From Pseudorhodoplanes sinuspersici (GTDB lineage Bacteria > Pseudomonadota > Alphaproteobacteria > Rhizobiales > Xanthobacteraceae), in NCBI RefSeq assembly GCF_002119765.1, contig NZ_CP021112.1, positions 1,420,501 through 1,484,500 on the forward strand: a stretch of DNA of 64,000 nucleotides, written 5' to 3'. Within the stretch, counting starts at the first letter, position 1, and the number at the start of each line of letters is the position of its first letter. Under the pieces are notes generated by a model. The model was not told where the DNA came from. It worked only from the letters and a program-made list of their open reading frames with translations, and ran no database searches. Position numbers and translations under genes: made by a program. Positions 62,633 to 64,000 of this stretch are shown piece by piece.

Positions 62633-62796
62633 GCGGAAAGGATGGCGTAACGCCACCAAATCATCAACGTTTCCAATACCATCCATGAAGAACACGCATG
62701 CCAAACTGGTCTGGCAGGCCCCCTGCCGCCTCGCCCGTGCGGCGCTTACATGGTACACGATGTCGCCCGTGTTCACTGTAGTTGACGCCTGAACTC

Positions 62797-64000
62797 ATGA
62801 CTGCGCCTCTAAAATCCGTCGATTCCGCCGCCTCTGTGACCGACCTCATGCGGGACATCGGTCAGAAAGCCCGTAAAGCTGCGCGCGTTCTGGCCTTGGC
62901 GCCGGCACAGCAGAAGGAACAGGCGCTGCTGGCGATGGCGCAGGCAATCCGCGCAACGACAAAGGACATCATCGCCGCCAACGAAGCCGATGTCGCCGAT
63001 GCCAAGGCCGCGGGCATCACCGGCTCGTTCCTCGATCGTCTGATCCTCAACGAGAAGCGCATCGAAGGCATGGCCGAGGGACTCGAAGTTGTCGCCAAGC
63101 TGAAAGATCCGGTCGGCGACGTGATATCGAAATGGAAGCGGCCGAACGGCATGACCATCGAGCGCGTGCGCACGCCCATCGGTGTCATCGGTGTGATCTA
63201 CGAAAGCCGCCCCAATGTCACCGCCGATGCCGGCGCGCTGTGCCTGAAGGCCGGCAATGCCGCGATCCTGCGCGGCGGCTCGGATTCGCACAGATCCTCG
63301 CGCGCCATTCATGCCGCGATGCTGGACGGCTTGCGAAGCGCCGGTCTGCCGGAAGATGCGATCCAGCTCGTGCCGGTGCGTGATCGCGCTGCCGTCGGCG
63401 AAATGCTGAAAGGCCTCAACGGCAACATCGATGTGATCGTGCCGCGCGGCGGTAAAAGCCTTGTCGCGCGCGTGCAGGACGAAGCGCGCGTTCCGGTCTT
63501 CGCGCATCTTGAGGGTATCAACCACGTCTATGTCGACAAGAAAGCCAAGCTCGATATGGCCAGGGAGATCATCCTCAATGCAAAACTGCGGCGCACCGGG
63601 GTCTGCGGCGCAGCCGAAACATTGCTGATCGATCAGAATGCACCGAAGAAGGTTGCCAAGGCCCTTGTGACAGCGTTGCTCGATGCTGGCAGCGAAGTGC
63701 GCGGCGATGCGGCGATTCAGAAAATCGATGCACGCGTGAAGCCGGCCAGCGACGATGATTTCGGCAAGGAATTTCTCGACGCCATCATCGCTGCCAAATT
63801 TGTCGATGGGATCGACGATGCCATGGCGCATATCGAACACTATGGCTCGCAGCATACCGACGCGATCGTGACGCAGGATAAGGCCGCAGCGGCGAAATTC
63901 CTCAACGAAGTGGATTCCGCCATCGTGCTGCATAACGCCTCGACGCAATTTGCCGACGGCGGCGAGTTCGGGTTCGGCGCTGAAATCGGCATCGCCACGG
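62797..64000 (+). CDS. proA: gamma-glutamyl phosphate reductase (3' truncated)
   Basis: Second enzyme of proline synthesis, reducing gamma-glutamyl phosphate to the semialdehyde with NADPH. From ATG 62797 about 401 codons are visible, so nearly all of the ~430-residue protein is here; the frame runs off the window. ALDH-fold motifs are [37 protein letters not shown] and the catalytic Cys in [13 protein letters not shown]. The end reads [22 protein letters not shown], typical of ProA just before its C terminus. It lies downstream of proB with the VanX-like gene between them on the other strand. Confidence 0.97.
   Translation, partial: MTAPLKSVDSAASVTDLMRDIGQKARKAARVLALAPAQQKEQALLAMAQAIRATTKDIIAANEADVADAKAAGITGSFLDRLILNEKRIEGMAEGLEVVAKLKDPVGDVISKWKRPNGMTIERVRTPIGVIGVIYESRPNVTADAGALCLKAGNAAILRGGSDSHRSSRAIHAAMLDGLRSAGLPEDAIQLVPVRDRAAVGEMLKGLNGNIDVIVPRGGKSLVARVQDEARVPVFAHLEGINHVYVDKKAKLDMAREIILNAKLRRTGVCGAAETLLIDQNAPKKVAKALVTALLDAGSEVRGDAAIQKIDARVKPASDDDFGKEFLDAIIAAKFVDGIDDAMAHIEHYGSQHTDAIVTQDKAAAAKFLNEVDSAIVLHNASTQFADGGEFGFGAEIGIAT

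Overview
The window is G+C-rich DNA from an alphaproteobacterium, most likely order Hyphomicrobiales (Rhizobiales) near Bradyrhizobiaceae/Xanthobacteraceae. The signs are the chromosomal order rplU-rpmA ... obgE ... proB ... proA, several orphan TctC (Bug) solute receptors, FixJ-type and MASE1-type regulators, and many short palindromic intergenic repeats of the kind common in this group. It is ordinary chromosome with accessory metabolic islands: I see no prophage, integrase, complete insertion sequence or CRISPR array. Both ends cut genes (an ABC ATPase at the left, proA at the right).

Layout. 1-2.6 kb: end of an iron/haem-type ABC ATPase, a frameshifted GIY-YIG nuclease gene boxed by inverted palindromic repeats, and a Tat-exported sulfatase. 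2.6-6.3 kb: two monovalent-cation/proton antiporters of different families. 6.4-9.6 kb: a beta-keto acid cleavage enzyme, a kynureninase-like PLP enzyme and, divergently, tryptophan 2,3-dioxygenase. 9.7-16.6 kb: patatin-like lipoprotein, IlvD/Edd dehydratase with a TctC receptor, an MBL hydrolase, a MarR regulator, and an ArsR-VOC operon with its operator visible between the -35 and -10 boxes. 16.57-17.2 kb holds no convincing protein gene but has a strong promoter-like start followed by hairpin-rich DNA. 17.2-22.3 kb: MASE1 histidine kinase plus FixJ-like regulator, TerC-family protein and an FAD monooxygenase. 22.4-29.2 kb: a run of small or low-complexity envelope and secreted proteins, several of them unclassified.

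29.7-41.3 kb is the most coherent island: CoA-transferase, TctC receptor, a citrate-synthase-fold protein lacking catalytic residues, acyl-CoA dehydrogenase and a hydroxycinnamoyl-CoA hydratase/lyase-like enzyme in one operon. Divergent from these is a MarR regulator. A second divergent pair follows: ABC substrate-binding protein plus AMP-forming acyl-CoA ligase on one side, enoyl-CoA hydratase, TctC receptor and enolase-superfamily enzyme on the other. Both divergent promoter regions carry nearly the same 20-bp site, so the whole block looks like one regulon for CoA-dependent breakdown of an aromatic or phenylpropanoid-like acid.

41.4-54.8 kb: DHFR-like protein, tRNA-Ser(CGA), chemotaxis receptor, glycosyltransferase, a TetR/diiron-type MBL pair, DUF1127 protein, AraC regulator, a 44-residue secreted peptide, amidohydrolase, methyltransferase, rplU-rpmA, GNAT acetyltransferase, cold-shock protein, homocysteine methyltransferase and a TetR regulator. 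54.9-58.5 kb: a copper-handling operon (DUF2946 protein, TonB-dependent receptor, YcnI::PCuAC fusion). 58.6-64 kb: a large nested inverted repeat, obgE, a DUF72 protein, proB, a VanX-like dipeptidase and proA.
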